A stretch of DNA of 41,552 nt from Aquabacterium sp. (GCF_021768455.1 NZ_JAIZVX010000015.1:1-41552), one strand, 5' to 3'. Shown: positions 7,964 through 18,928, numbered from the stretch's first letter. Notes: generated by a model not told the origin, from the letters alone. Translations and numbers: made by a program.

Positions 7964-9394
7964 TCAATGACCGCCACCGGCGCTGGGAGCTGCGCCGCCG
8001 ACGGACAAGGTGGTACTGGTGGGGCGCCCGATCAGCGATGCCTGCATCGCGGCGTCGGCCAACCAGAACTGTTGTTCAGCATCGATGGCGGCAATCACAG
8101 TTTCCACTTGATCCCGGTAGTCGGCCAGCAACTCGAATACACCGATGAGCATGCCGTTGTAGCGAAGCTGGTTCTCATCCGAGATGACCTTGCGCAAAGG
8201 CAGAACCTCGTCTCTGTAATGCCTGGCGACGTCATGAGCAGCTCGATAAGCCGAATAGCTCTCTCGCAGGTTGGAGCCTGCTGAGCGTATGACGGCCTCA
8301 AGCTGATTGGCCGCAGCCAAAGTACGCGCATTGAAGGCGTCGCGCTGCATACCGCCCCAGTCAAAAATTGGCAGTCGCAAGGCCAACTCATAACCTCTGG
8401 CAGTGGAACTTGTTCCCGCTGCGTTATCAAATTTGGTGTTCCTGCGGGCGGTCAACTCGATGTCGGTAAACGAGTTCACCAGTTCAAGACCCTGAGCCTT
8501 GGCATACGCATCGAAATTGCTCTGGGCCAAGCGAATATCCAGTCGAGATTGAGACGCCTGCGCACTGAATGCCTTCGGATTCACCGGTTCCTTGGGTAAG
8601 TCGGGGAGACGATCTGGAAGCCTCAGTTGATCGACTTGGGCATCGTTCAAACCAAGCAGACGTACCAACTCCTCTCTGGCCGCCGTGTTCAGATGGCTTA
8701 CAGAGGCCAACCGGGTTGCTGCGTCGGCATAAAAGGCCTGTTGCCTGGCGCGGGAAACACGGTTGAAGTTGCCGACCGCTTGCATACGCTGCGCCAGCTC
8801 TGCGCTTGCTTGCGATGCCTCATAGACTTGTTCGGCGTACTTGAGCGTCTGTTGAGCGGCCACGGCACGGACCCATGCCTGGCGGACCAAGGTCACTTGG
8901 TCCACAACGTCTGCAGCCAGCTTTACCTGTGCTTGTTCGATTCGTCGGCTGGCGGCACTCTGTCGCCAAGGTAGAGAGATGAGATCAAGCAAGCCAAAGG
9001 ACAAAGCGCGCCCCAACTCCAGCTCATCGCCAGCGCGCAAGCGCTCAAAACTGAACACCGGATTGGCGATGCGGCCTGACTGAGCCGTCTGAGCTGCTTC
9101 AGCCCAACTCTGCGCCAGCAGGGCTTGCATGGAAGGACTATTGACCAACGCCAACTCCACTGCTTGCGACTGGCTCAAAGGCTTTTCCAACAGAGAGTGG
9201 GCTCGTCCGCGGAGTTTTGTCTTTTCAGAATCGTTCGTCGCCAGCGACAGATTCCCCTGCGTGAAGCCCGAGGTTTCGTCGTTGATGCGCTTGACCGATT
9301 GACCAATGTCGATGCTCGCACAACCCGAGAGAACACCCAAACCGATCGCAGCGACACCCGCTCTCAGCGGTACTCGATTGAACAGCCTTTTCAT
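7964..9394 (-). CDS. TolC-family outer-membrane efflux lipoprotein
   Basis: A 476-residue outer-membrane factor. The signal ends in a lipobox (GVLSGC, Cys about residue 25), so it is probably lipidated. The mature part has the two long Ala/Gln-rich helical repeats of the OEP/TolC fold (SQAVELALVNSPSMQALLAQ and the second repeat near LDIRLAQSNFDAYAKAQGLE). It forms trimeric channels for export across the outer membrane. No RND or membrane-fusion gene lies in this operon, so it may work with the CusA at the left window edge, or fill the place of CopB/PcoB in this oxidase cluster. Its ATG overlaps the stop of the preceding gene (ATGA), and the oxidase gene follows 14 bases after its stop. Confidence 0.88.
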   Translation of the reverse strand: MKRLFNRVPLRAGVAAIGLGVLSGCASIDIGQSVKRINDETSGFTQGNLSLATNDSEKTKLRGRAHSLLEKPLSQSQAVELALVNSPSMQALLAQSWAEAAQTAQSGRIANPVFSFERLRAGDELELGRALSFGLLDLISLPWRQSAASRRIEQAQVKLAADVVDQVTLVRQAWVRAVAAQQTLKYAEQVYEASQASAELAQRMQAVGNFNRVSRARQQAFYADAATRLASVSHLNTAAREELVRLLGLNDAQVDQLRLPDRLPDLPKEPVNPKAFSAQASQSRLDIRLAQSNFDAYAKAQGLELVNSFTDIELTARRNTKFDNAAGTSSTARGYELALRLPIFDWGGMQRDAFNARTLAAANQLEAVIRSAGSNLRESYSAYRAAHDVARHYRDEVLPLRKVISDENQLRYNGMLIGVFELLADYRDQVETVIAAIDAEQQFWLADAAMQASLIGRPTSTTLSVGGAAPSAGGGH

Positions 9395-9720
9395 CGACGG
9401 CTCTCCCCATGACCTGCGTGCGGATCATCGCGTTCAGACTCGCTGCTCGGTTTGATGTTGGGACCACCACGCGACTCTCGTGCGTAAGCTCGCCAACCAC
9501 CAATGCGACCGACCAAGTCGTTGGACTCTTTCCAGGCCGCGAGAACCGGATCGGAAAAGCCCTGGTAGCTGCCAATAGGGGATCGGTAGGTCACCATGAA
9601 TTCAGGTGGCGCGATTGGTTCAGCACTGGCAGGCTGCTGGGCTTGGGTCAGCCCCCCCATGGCTAACAGCACCAGACCCAGTGCGGGGCGAACAACATAG
9701 GACGATTGGGCCAATAGCAT
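9391..9720 (-). CDS. Hypothetical exported protein at the head of the copper-oxidase operon
   Basis: A 109-residue protein with a signal peptide (VRPALGLVLLAMGGLTQAQ). The mature part begins QPASAEPIAPPEFMVTYRSP and has a Trp-containing stretch (AAWKESNDLVGRIGGWRAYA); the tail ends DDPHAGHGESRR, with His that could bind metal. I do not recognise a Pfam family. A good Shine-Dalgarno (GAGGAAG) precedes the ATG, and the stop overlaps the TolC-like start by 4 bases. It is the first gene after the CopR-box promoter, so it is probably copper-induced. The function is unknown. Confidence 0.7.
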   Translation of the reverse strand: MLLAQSSYVVRPALGLVLLAMGGLTQAQQPASAEPIAPPEFMVTYRSPIGSYQGFSDPVLAAWKESNDLVGRIGGWRAYARESRGGPNIKPSSESERDDPHAGHGESRR

Positions 9721-9785
9721 GTCTTCCTCTTGGCAAGCTGTGATTTCAAGCTGCCATTGTGCTCAGGTCAGCCTGTCGAGAACCT

Positions 9786-9819
9786 GTTTCGCAGATGACA
9801 GTTTTGTCATCTGCGAAAC
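9786..9819. promoter_or_regulatory. CopR/CusR box between the divergent copper operons
   Basis: A perfect inverted repeat with 15-bp arms (9786-9800 and 9805-9819) and a 4-bp spacer has the core ATGACA-GTTT-TGTCAT. This matches the known CusR/CopR box (TGACA, 4-bp gap, TGTCA). It lies 66 bases before the minus-strand operon start and 52 bases before copR, so one response-regulator site could activate both directions. Confidence 0.88.
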
Positions 9820-9870
9820 GCACGTCAGAATGGCGGCAAACTCAGGCGCTGGCAGGAACTGGAGATCACC

Positions 9871-10560
9871 GTGCGCATCTTGATCGTAGAAGACGAACCA
9901 AAGACCGGGGAGTACCTGCGCCAAGGGCTCAGCGAAGCAGGGTTTGTTGTCGATCTGGCGACCAACGGCCCCGACGGGATTCACCTCGCCAAACACGGTG
10001 CGCACGATCTGGTGATCCTGGACGTCATGCTGCCAGGTCTCAACGGGTGGCAAGTGCTGAGCACCTTGCGTCAGCAAGGCCTGGAAATGCCTGTCTTATT
10101 TTTGACAGCCCGCGATCAAGTCGAGGATCGTGTCAAAGGGCTGGAGTTGGGCGCCGATGATTACCTCATCAAACCGTTCTCGTTCGCGGAGTTGCTGGCG
10201 CGGGTTCGAATCATCCTGCGCAGGGGGCGGCAGCATGGTGACGGCCCAACGTTGTGCGTTGCTGATCTTGAGATGGATCTCTTGCGACGACGCGTGACCA
10301 GAGGTGGCGTGAGGATCGACTTGACGGCCAAAGAGTTCGGTCTTCTGGAGCTACTGATGCGGCGACAAGGTGAGGTGCTGCCGCGTTCTCTCATCGCATC
10401 GCAAGTGTGGGACATGAACTTCGACAGCGATACCAACGTGATCGAGGTGGCCATTCGACGCCTGAGGGTCAAGATCGACGAAGGCCAAAACATGAAGTTG
10501 ATTCAAACAGTACGAGGAATGGGGTACGTTCTCGAAGAGCCTGGAAGGTCTGCTCAGTGA
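9871..10560 (+). CDS. copR: Heavy-metal response regulator (CopR/CusR type)
   Basis: A 229-residue OmpR-family response regulator. The receiver domain has the acidic pair in [10 protein letters not shown], the phospho-acceptor Asp51 ([10 protein letters not shown]) and the conserved Lys101 ([10 protein letters not shown]). The winged-helix DNA-binding domain ends in [14 protein letters not shown] and VRGMGYVLE. Sequence and context place it with CopR/CusR, which activate periplasmic copper-resistance genes. The start codon is GTG with GGAG about 7 bases upstream. The perfect CusR/CopR-type inverted repeat 52 bases upstream suggests autoregulation and control of the divergent oxidase operon. 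The sensor kinase gene overlaps its stop. Confidence 0.94.
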   Translation: MRILIVEDEPKTGEYLRQGLSEAGFVVDLATNGPDGIHLAKHGAHDLVILDVMLPGLNGWQVLSTLRQQGLEMPVLFLTARDQVEDRVKGLELGADDYLIKPFSFAELLARVRIILRRGRQHGDGPTLCVADLEMDLLRRRVTRGGVRIDLTAKEFGLLELLMRRQGEVLPRSLIASQVWDMNFDSDTNVIEVAIRRLRVKIDEGQNMKLIQTVRGMGYVLEEPGRSAQ

Positions 10561-11972
10561 AGATCGAACGACTGAAGGCGTTGTCACTGACCGCTCGCTT
10601 GACATTGTTCTTCACCTTGACGTCCGTGTGCATTGTGCTGGGCTTGGGCAGCCTGCTTATGTACGCTGCAGACCAGCATTTCATCGATTTGGACCGCTTC
10701 ACCCTCAGTGACAAGCAACTCCTCATCAAGGACATCCTAACGAAGTCGCGCTCTCAAGATGACGCCCGCAAAAGATTGAGCGAGGCCTTGAATCACCACC
10801 ACGGCATGTACATCTCTGCCAAAGGCATTGACGGATCAACACTCTACAGTTCAGATCGGTTTTCTCCACCTGGGCAAGTGGCTCCGGGGCTGAGCCAGCC
10901 TGACGAGCAGGTGATTCAAAGGTGGCAGAGTCAAGGGCGGGAATACCGGGCGCTTCGCATGCAGCAAAGCCCTGGATACGACCCCACCAACGCCCTTGAC
11001 GTTGTTGTGGCCATTGACACGAAACACCACGACGAATTCATCGCCCAACTCGGCCGAACCTTAGCGATTTACACGGTACTTGCGATGATCGCCAGCGGCA
11101 TGTTCAGTTGGTTTGCTGCCCACCAGGGTCTTGCTCCGTTGAGGGCGATGAAATCGCGTGCTGCGACAGTTTCCGGGAGGCAACTTGACGAGCGGATGCC
11201 TGTCGGCTCAGTTCCCATTGAGATGGCCGATCTGGCAAAGGAACTCAACAGCATGTTGGACAGGCTGCAAAGTGATTTTCAGCGTTTGTCAGATTTCTCC
11301 TCTGATCTGGCGCATGAACTGCGCACACCTATCAGCAACTTGATGACGCAAACACAGGTTGTCCTGTCATCGCAACGTGACACGGAGACCTATCGAGATA
11401 CCCTGGCATCTAACGTCGAGGAGTTTCAGCGCTTGGCCAGAATGGTGTCAGACATGCTTTTTCTGGCCAAGACTGAACGCAGCTTTGCCATACCTCAAAA
11501 GGAGCATTTTCAAGCGTCATCAGAAATCCAGAAACTCGTAGAGTTTTACGATGCCGTCGCGGAAGAAAAATTTATCCGCATCAACGTTGTGGGCGATGAC
11601 CTGATCACAGGTGACAGGCTGATGTTCAGGAGGGCCGTCAGCAATCTGCTGTCAAATGCCCTTCGCCACACACCGAGCAGCGGAGACGTTTGCATCTCCG
11701 TGCGAAAAGCAGAGCCCTATATCGAGGTGGCTGTTGCCAATTCGGGCGAAGACATCGACCCCAAGGTTTTACCAAGGTTGTTCGATCGATTCTTCCGTGC
11801 AGACCCCGCTCGGGCTCACCCATCCAGCGACGGCGCAGGGCTGGGACTGTCCATCACGCGCGCCATTGTCGAAGCCCACAGCGGAAAAGTCGCCGTCACC
11901 TCAGAGCATGGGCGCACCTGCTTCACGCTGAGTTTCCCGGTGGGCGACAGGTCGAACCCGTCCCATGCCTGA
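10557..11972 (+). CDS. copS: Heavy-metal sensor histidine kinase (CopS/CusS type)
   Basis: A 471-residue membrane kinase. TM1 ([20 protein letters not shown]), a periplasmic sensor domain of about 150 residues containing HHHG, and TM2 ([16 protein letters not shown]) are followed by a HAMP domain. The dimerisation/phospho-acceptor box is DLAHELRTP, with His253. The ATPase region shows the N box ([14 protein letters not shown]) and a G box (GAGLGLSI). It senses periplasmic Cu(I)/Ag(I) and phosphorylates CopR. The GTG start at 10557 overlaps the copR stop (GTGA); a longer in-frame extension upstream lies inside copR and is rejected. Family known as CusS/CopS; the exact metal is inferred from the surrounding genes. 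Confidence 0.93.
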   Translation: MKIERLKALSLTARLTLFFTLTSVCIVLGLGSLLMYAADQHFIDLDRFTLSDKQLLIKDILTKSRSQDDARKRLSEALNHHHGMYISAKGIDGSTLYSSDRFSPPGQVAPGLSQPDEQVIQRWQSQGREYRALRMQQSPGYDPTNALDVVVAIDTKHHDEFIAQLGRTLAIYTVLAMIASGMFSWFAAHQGLAPLRAMKSRAATVSGRQLDERMPVGSVPIEMADLAKELNSMLDRLQSDFQRLSDFSSDLAHELRTPISNLMTQTQVVLSSQRDTETYRDTLASNVEEFQRLARMVSDMLFLAKTERSFAIPQKEHFQASSEIQKLVEFYDAVAEEKFIRINVVGDDLITGDRLMFRRAVSNLLSNALRHTPSSGDVCISVRKAEPYIEVAVANSGEDIDPKVLPRLFDRFFRADPARAHPSSDGAGLGLSITRAIVEAHSGKVAVTSEHGRTCFTLSFPVGDRSNPSHA

Positions 11973-12109
11973 CATGCCCCTTCCGTTGTAGGTTGGCATC
12001 CACGAGCCCGGCGCCACGCAATGCGCCCCGTCTGCCATTGATCTGGATCAAGCTGGCTGGCGTAAATGACCTCAATGACACCAAGATAACAAACCTGTAA
12101 TCTCTGGCT

Positions 12110-12126
12110 CACCTGCATGACAGGTG
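12110..12126. repeat. Short inverted repeat upstream of the His/Met-rich protein gene
   Basis: CACCTG-5 bp-CAGGTG (12110-12126) lies about 55 bases before the gene at 12182. A second perfect repeat ATTCGC-CTA-GCGAAT (12155-12169) lies only 13 bases before that start. Either could be an operator or a 5'-UTR hairpin. Neither matches the CopR box, so the control of this operon is not explained by it. Confidence 0.35.
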
Positions 12127-12181
12127 CTGCCACTAAGCTGAACTCACCACAACCATTCGCCTAGCGAATACTGGAGTCAGC

Positions 12182-12538
12182 ATGATCGTGAACCACCGCA
12201 ATTTCTCTGCCGCCGCCCTGGTGATTTTGGCATTGAACGGAATGGCCTTTGCACAATCAAAGGCGGAAGATCACTCGGCACATCACCCTGCGGCATCGGC
12301 CTCCGCCGCGTCGATGGTGGCCCCAAGCGCAGCGACTTCGCCTGCTATGGGCGCATCAAAGGGCATGCATGCCCACATGGAAAAGCACCACGCCGATATG
12401 CAGCGGATCATGAAGATCCGAGACTTCAAGAAGCGCCAGGGCGCCATGAATGAGCACATGAAAGCCATGAAGGAAGGCGACTGTCCAATGATGAAGGACG
12501 GCATGGGCATGGGCCCCGCATCCGGCACAAAAAAGTAA
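12182..12538 (+). CDS. Hypothetical His/Met-rich periplasmic protein (putative copper binding)
   Basis: A 118-residue precursor with a signal peptide ending near GMAFAQS. The mature part is low-complexity Ala/Ser, then a helical His/Met-rich segment (KGMHAHMEKHHADMQRIM) and a Met-rich C-terminus (HMKAMKEGDCPMMKDGMGMG). The density of His, Met and one Cys suggests a periplasmic copper-binding or storage protein. I cannot assign a named family. GGAG lies 6 bases before the ATG. It begins a plus-strand operon with the DUF2933 protein and the second Cu-ATPase. Confidence 0.75.
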   Translation: MIVNHRNFSAAALVILALNGMAFAQSKAEDHSAHHPAASASAASMVAPSAATSPAMGASKGMHAHMEKHHADMQRIMKIRDFKKRQGAMNEHMKAMKEGDCPMMKDGMGMGPASGTKK

Positions 12539-12573
12539 CTCTCACGTAAACACTCGAAATACACGGAGCGCAA

Positions 12574-12849
12574 ATGACAAACGTACACCACCCTCACCAA
12601 AGCAGCACTGGACGCCCATCGTTTCTGAGGTCCCCGGTCGGCGTAGCGTTGATCATGGTTGGCGTCATTTTGGCGTTCTTCGTATTGCGAGAGCACTGGT
12701 CGCATGTCGTGGGCAAACTGCCGTATCTGCTGTTATTGGCATGCCCACTGATGCATCTGTTCGGACATGGACATGGCGGTCACGGAGGGCAAAAGCATGG
12801 GTCTGGCACGCCACAGGACACGGCAGATTCTGGCAAAGCAACCCGATGA
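12574..12849 (+). CDS. DUF2933-type small membrane protein with His-rich tail
   Basis: A 91-residue protein with one or two membrane helices (VGVALIMVGVILAFFVLREH and VVGKLPYLLLLACPLMHLF) and a His/Gly-rich tail (GHGHGGHGGQKHG). The FxxREHWxHVxGxxPYLLLLxCPLMHLFxHGHGGH pattern is that of DUF2933 proteins, which recur beside copper ATPases and oxidases. Function unknown; the HxxH/CPLMH elements suggest metal contact at the membrane. The stop overlaps a small downstream ORF by ATGA. Confidence 0.82.
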   Translation: MTNVHHPHQSSTGRPSFLRSPVGVALIMVGVILAFFVLREHWSHVVGKLPYLLLLACPLMHLFGHGHGGHGGQKHGSGTPQDTADSGKATR

Positions 12850-12947
12850 AGGGTATGCAACATGAGCTTGGCCTACAAGGCCCATGCTTCGATCACACCA
12901 AAGATCCTGCCGCGCTTTTTGAAATCACAACTGGAGTGCGCCCGTGA
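12846..12947 (+). CDS. Possible 33-residue translationally coupled small protein
   Basis: A 33-codon ORF begins at an ATG overlapping the DUF2933 stop (ATGA) and ends at a TGA overlapping the GTG start of the ATPase (GTGA). The product begins [12 protein letters not shown] and contains Cys and His (GPCFDHTKD). It has no independent Shine-Dalgarno, so any translation would depend on coupling. It could be a real microprotein, or just the reading frame that links the two genes. Confidence 0.35.
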   Translation: MKGMQHELGLQGPCFDHTKDPAALFEITTGVRP

Positions 12948-15304
12948 ACGAAAATCACAGCCATCGCCACTCACCCAGCGATAGCGCCGCATTGCATGGC
13001 GACGAAGTCAAGGATCCGGTTTGCGGCATGACGATCAAGCAGCAATCGGCACTGACTGAGAGCTACGCAGGCAAGATGTTCTTCTTCTGTAGCGAACACT
13101 GCAAGGCCAAGTTCCTCTCAAGCCCAGCTCGGTTCGCCTTGCCGAACGAGGGGAAGCAGGCTGGAGCAACACCTCCTCAGCTACCCGCCTCAGAGCAGCT
13201 CACAGGCGCCACCTATACCTGCCCGATGCACCCGGAGGTTCGTCAAGACCACCCGGGCAACTGCCCCAAGTGCGGCATGACCCTGGAGCCCTTGCTTCCC
13301 AGCCTCGATGACGACAACCCCGAGTTGCGTGACTTTCAGCAGCGCTTTTGGTGGACGCTGCCACTGACCGCCATGGTGTTTGTGCTGGCAATGTTCGGAC
13401 ACAACCTGGGGCTGATGGACATGACCGTCCAAAGCTGGGTCGAGTTGGCCCTGGCCACACCCATCGTCCTATGGGGGGGTTGGCCATTCTTCTACCGGGG
13501 CTGGCTATCGGTGGTGCATCGCAGCCCCAACATGTGGACATTGATCGGCCTGGGCACCGGTGCGGCGTACTGGTACAGCGTCGTGGCCACCGCGGCGCCG
13601 CAGGCCTTTCCTGCTTCTTTCATGGCGATGGGGCGTGTGGCGGTTTACTTTGAAGCCGCTGCCGTGATCATTTCTCTGACGCTGCTTGGACAGGTGCTTG
13701 AACTGAAAGCGCGCTCTCAAACGTCAGCTGCCATCAAGTCGCTCCTGGGTTTGGCGCCCAAGACAGCCAGGAGGCTAAAGCCTGACGGAACCGAAGAAGA
13801 TGTACCGTTGTCCCATGTCCACGTGGGAGACCGCTTGCGCGTAAGGCCCGGAGAGAAGGTTCCTGTGGACGGCGTCGTGGAGGAAGGCACGAGTGCCGTG
13901 GACGAATCCATGCTGACTGGTGAGCCCATTCCCGTGAGCAAACGATTAGGCGACAAGGTAATAGGCGCGACGCTCAATACCAACGGTGCGCTGATCATGC
14001 GCTCGGAGCGAGTTGGATCGGAGACCATGCTGTCGCAGATCGTGCAATTGGTGGCCCAGGCGCAGCGCTCCAAGGCCCCCATGCAACGCATGGCCGATGT
14101 CGTAGCCGGTTACTTCGTGATGGCCGTGATCAGCATTGCCCTCTTGACATTCTTTGGCTGGGGATTCTTCGGGCCTGATCCGAGCTGGGTGTACGGCCTG
14201 ATCAACGCGGTATCTGTGCTGATCATCGCCTGCCCTTGTGCGCTGGGCTTGGCCACGCCCATGTCCATCATGGTAGCCACCGGAAAGGGAGCCACGCAAG
14301 GTGTGTTGTTCAGGGATGCTGCGGCCATCGAACGCATGCGTCAGGTCAATGCATTGATCGTGGACAAGACGGGTACGCTCACAGAAGGCAAGCCAGCCTA
14401 CGACCGCGCAGTGGCAGCGCCTGGCTGGGACGCCACCGAAGTATTGAGGTTGGCAGCAAGCCTCGATCAAGGTAGCGAGCATCCACTTGCCGATGCCATC
14501 GTTCGAGCGGCTCGTGAACAGGGCCTGCTCTTGGACAAGCCGATCAATTTTGAATCTGGCACAGGCATTGGCGTACAAGGGGAGGTAGATGGTCATCGCT
14601 TGGCGCTGGGCAACACCACCCTCATGCAACAGATCGGGGCTCCCGTAGAGAAACTTGTGCCGCAGGCAGAAGCGTTGCGCGCGGAGGGCGCCAGCGTCAT
14701 GTACCTGGCTGTCAATGGCCAGATTGCCGGCTTACTGGCTGTCTCTGACCCCATCAAATCAAGCACTCCTGAGGCACTGACCGTCCTTAGGGAGGCAGGT
14801 ATCCGAATAGTGATGGCCACAGGCGACGGACAGACCACAGCAAAAGCGGTCGGCGCACGGCTGGGTATCGATGAGGTTCATGGCGAGGTCAAGCCCGCAG
14901 ACAAACTCTTGCTGGTCGAGCGCCTGCAGAAAGAGGGGTGCGTGGTGGCCATGGCGGGCGACGGCATCAACGATGCACCGGCGCTCGCTCGCGCGGATGT
15001 GGGTGTCGCGATGGGAACGGGTACAGATGTGGCCATGAACAGCGCCCAGATCACCCTGGTCAAAGGCGACCTTAGAGGGATTGCCACGGCGCGCATGCTA
15101 TCCATGGCGACCGTGGCCAACATGAAGCAAAACCTGGCTTTCGCGTTCTTCTACAACGCCTTGGGCATTCCCATCGCAGCGGGTTTGCTGTATCCCCTGA
15201 CCGGGTGGCTGCTGTCCCCATTGATTGCGGCTCTGGCCATGAGTCTGAGCTCCGTGTCGGTGATTGGCAATGCCCTTCGGCTACAGCGCTTCAAGAAAAA
15301 GTGA
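12944..15304 (+). CDS. Copper P1B-type ATPase with YHS and heavy-metal-binding N-terminal domains
   Basis: A 786-residue copper-translocating ATPase. In place of HMA domains its cytosolic N-terminus has a His-rich start ([10 protein letters not shown]), a YHS domain ([10 protein letters not shown] to [13 protein letters not shown], residues about 24-65) and a zinc-ribbon-like metal-binding domain ([20 protein letters not shown], about 90-115). Catalytic features are the TGEPIPVSK actuator, [10 protein letters not shown] (about residue 428), DKTGTLTEG (about 472), SEHPLADAI and [10 protein letters not shown]. ATPases of this build are common in copper islands and export Cu(I) or supply it to cuproenzymes. 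The GTG start has GGAG upstream. It completes the operon from 12182 and is separate from the CueR-linked copA at 745. Confidence 0.93.
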   Translation: MNENHSHRHSPSDSAALHGDEVKDPVCGMTIKQQSALTESYAGKMFFFCSEHCKAKFLSSPARFALPNEGKQAGATPPQLPASEQLTGATYTCPMHPEVRQDHPGNCPKCGMTLEPLLPSLDDDNPELRDFQQRFWWTLPLTAMVFVLAMFGHNLGLMDMTVQSWVELALATPIVLWGGWPFFYRGWLSVVHRSPNMWTLIGLGTGAAYWYSVVATAAPQAFPASFMAMGRVAVYFEAAAVIISLTLLGQVLELKARSQTSAAIKSLLGLAPKTARRLKPDGTEEDVPLSHVHVGDRLRVRPGEKVPVDGVVEEGTSAVDESMLTGEPIPVSKRLGDKVIGATLNTNGALIMRSERVGSETMLSQIVQLVAQAQRSKAPMQRMADVVAGYFVMAVISIALLTFFGWGFFGPDPSWVYGLINAVSVLIIACPCALGLATPMSIMVATGKGATQGVLFRDAAAIERMRQVNALIVDKTGTLTEGKPAYDRAVAAPGWDATEVLRLAASLDQGSEHPLADAIVRAAREQGLLLDKPINFESGTGIGVQGEVDGHRLALGNTTLMQQIGAPVEKLVPQAEALRAEGASVMYLAVNGQIAGLLAVSDPIKSSTPEALTVLREAGIRIVMATGDGQTTAKAVGARLGIDEVHGEVKPADKLLLVERLQKEGCVVAMAGDGINDAPALARADVGVAMGTGTDVAMNSAQITLVKGDLRGIATARMLSMATVANMKQNLAFAFFYNALGIPIAAGLLYPLTGWLLSPLIAALAMSLSSVSVIGNALRLQRFKKK

Positions 15305-15306
15305 CG

Positions 15307-15595
15307 CACTTGAAATCCTGGTCTACCTGCCTGCGCTGGTACTCCAGCAGGGCAAGTCCATGTGGCTCCTGCTGCCTGCTGCGACAGCGCTGAGTTTGTT
15401 CTCCGTGGCTGCCGACGCTGCACCCCACGGCGGCCGGGCGTACCTACGCGGTCTGTGGTGGTGTCTACATTTTTGGGGCCTTGGCGTGACTGTGGCAAGT
15501 GGATGGCATCACCCCAAGCCGCTGGGACAGCGGTCTGGGCCTGCATGGCGCTGGCGGGGAAGGCCTTCATTGCGTTTCAGCCAACGTCGTCCTGA
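15307..15595 (+). pseudogene. ynfA: Decayed ynfA (UPF0060, small multidrug-resistance-like) remnant
   Basis: Three reading frames together spell a YnfA-family membrane protein. Frame a, from about 15307, gives YLPALVLQQGKSMWLLLPAA. A shift near 15409 leads to LTLHPTAAGRTYAVCGGVYI then FGALA and a stop at 15487-15489, followed in the same frame by VDGITPSRWD. A further shift near 15530 gives ACMALAGKAFIAFQP and the stop at 15593. The first helix and start codon are missing, so it is truncated at the 5' end, frameshifted twice and interrupted by a nonsense codon. YnfA genes occur in heavy-metal islands of betaproteobacteria; this copy cannot make a working protein. Confidence 0.82.
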
Positions 15596-15597
15596 CC

Positions 15598-16662
15598 TCA
15601 GTGGCCGTGTCGATGGTGCGCATCCGGGAAATGCGCGTGGCTGTGGCTCATAGGCAAATGGCGATGAACGTGCTTGTGCGGCACACCCAGCACGACAGGG
15701 CCAGCGTGCTCATGTTGATGGTGCGCATCGTGAACGTGCTCATGCGCGTGTTCCAGGGCCTCATGCGAATGCTCGTGAGCATGGTCCTCCGACAAGTGCA
15801 GCCAGACACCCCAAGCCATCAAGGCCGCAGCGACCAGCAACTGAACCGTGACAGGCTCGTGGAGAAGCAGCACAGACACCAGCGCGCCAAAGAACGGTGC
15901 AACGGAGAAGTAGGCCCCTGTGCGCGACGCACCCAGATGCCGCAGCGCCAGAACGAACAAGGTCAGGCTGGCGCCGTAGCTGAGAAACCCGAGTAAGCCC
16001 GCAGACAAAGTGGTCTCCCAACCGGGCCACCCCGCGCCCAGCGCCACGGCCAAAACCAGATTGCTGCTGCCTGCGCTCAATCCTTTGGCCATGGCAATGA
16101 AGCCGGCGTCGTTCAAGGCGACTTTGCGCGTCAGGTTGTTGTCCACCGCCCAGCCCAAACATGCCCCCAGCACCGCCAAAGATGGCCAGAGTGTCGAAGT
16201 GGCTACGTGCTCAGCAGCACCTGGCCAACTCAGCACCAAGGCACCGGCCACGATGGCAGCCATGCCCAGCACGATGCGTCGGTCCACGTTCTCCTTGAAC
16301 ACCACCCAGGCCAGCACGGCAGTCAGCACACTCTCCGCATTGAGCAGCAAGGACGATTGAGACGCGGACATGCCCGCAAGCCCAGTCATCAACAAGACAG
16401 GCGCTGCGATGCCGCCCGTCACGATGGCGCCTGCCAACCACCCCCATTCGCGCCAAGCCAGGGTCACCGGAGGTACACGCTGAATGCGACGCACCACCCA
16501 CAAACCCATTCCGGATCCCAGGTACAACAGCGCCGCCAGCAGCCATGGGCTGGTCTGAGCGAGCAGAACCTTAGCAAGCGGCGCGCTCACACCGAACAAC
16601 AATGCGGCCAACAACGCGGACATCACGCCGACATGTCGATGAGAGAGCAACTTTTGGATCAT
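15598..16662 (-). CDS. DMT/EamA-family transporter with a histidine-rich C-terminal tail
   Basis: A 354-residue protein with ten predicted membrane helices in two EamA repeats (from VGVMSALLAALLFGVSAPLA and from LWPSLAVLGACLGWAVDNNL). A long His-rich cytosolic tail of about 60 residues follows (starting SEDHAHEHSHEALEHAHEH and ending HFPDAHHRHGH). DMT transporters export metabolites; the His tail, like those of CDF and Ni/Co exporters, suggests metal sensing or metal export. Substrate unknown. It is the last gene of a minus-strand set after a broken czcA and a small lipoprotein, and converges on the ynfA relic. The ribosome site is weak. Confidence 0.85.
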   Translation of the reverse strand: MIQKLLSHRHVGVMSALLAALLFGVSAPLAKVLLAQTSPWLLAALLYLGSGMGLWVVRRIQRVPPVTLAWREWGWLAGAIVTGGIAAPVLLMTGLAGMSASQSSLLLNAESVLTAVLAWVVFKENVDRRIVLGMAAIVAGALVLSWPGAAEHVATSTLWPSLAVLGACLGWAVDNNLTRKVALNDAGFIAMAKGLSAGSSNLVLAVALGAGWPGWETTLSAGLLGFLSYGASLTLFVLALRHLGASRTGAYFSVAPFFGALVSVLLLHEPVTVQLLVAAALMAWGVWLHLSEDHAHEHSHEALEHAHEHVHDAHHQHEHAGPVVLGVPHKHVHRHLPMSHSHAHFPDAHHRHGH

Positions 16663-16724
16663 GGGTGAGCAGGTTCAGGCAGGAAGGAAGGATGTCGTGA
16701 CTCAAGGGCCCTTGCTTCCAGAGT

Positions 16725-17072
16725 TTATTTTCTAAGCGCCAGACGGCAGTCGGTGATGCTGACCTCAACCCAATCGCCCACCTCGACATCGACATCGTTG
16801 GGTATCGCCACGATGCGCTTTGCCCTCAGGTTGGGATTGCCGCCATAGCTATAGGAAGCCACGGCAAACCGGGTTTTGCCCGCCTCAGCACCCAATGCCA
16901 TTCGGCAATCTTCCTTGCTTGATCGCACCGCCAACTGATCCTTTTCGATGGCCACAACCTGCGCTCGCCGCCAACCTTGCGAGTAGGCGTTGCTCGATAC
17001 CTGCGGCCCCGTCGTGCAGGCGGTGGTCAAGGCCGCAAACACAACGACCAGTGCTATTTTCAGTTTCAGCAT
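16725..17072 (-). CDS. Small conserved lipoprotein of metal-resistance loci (copy 1)
   Basis: A 115-residue lipoprotein precursor with a lipobox at LTTAC (Cys about residue 19). The mature domain includes SQGWRRAQVVAIEK, an acidic Cys pair (KEDCRMALG and SITDCRLAL), FAVASYSYGGNPNLRAKRIV and VGDWVEVSI. The two cysteines could form a disulphide. The start at 17072 is chosen because AAGGAG lies 8 bases upstream and the signal peptide follows directly. A clear paralogue lies at 29057-29428, also just after a metal-efflux gene. The family is unnamed to me; location implies an envelope role in metal resistance. Confidence 0.8.
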   Translation of the reverse strand: MLKLKIALVVVFAALTTACTTGPQVSSNAYSQGWRRAQVVAIEKDQLAVRSSKEDCRMALGAEAGKTRFAVASYSYGGNPNLRAKRIVAIPNDVDVEVGDWVEVSITDCRLALRK

Positions 17073-17097
17073 GATGAACTCCTTTGGGTTGAGGCAA

Positions 17098-18890
<1,793 letters not shown>

Positions 18891-18928
18891 GAATATCCCC
18901 CCCTGTGCGCAAGGGATTTTCCAAGGCC

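Noticed and set aside
10407..10556. 5' extension of the sensor-kinase frame
   Set aside because: It lies within copR; the GTG at 10557 overlapping the copR stop is the natural start.
15660..15780. Repeated GTGC/CATG-type units near the end of the DMT gene as a regulatory repeat
   Set aside because: They are the reverse complement of His codons in the His-rich tail.
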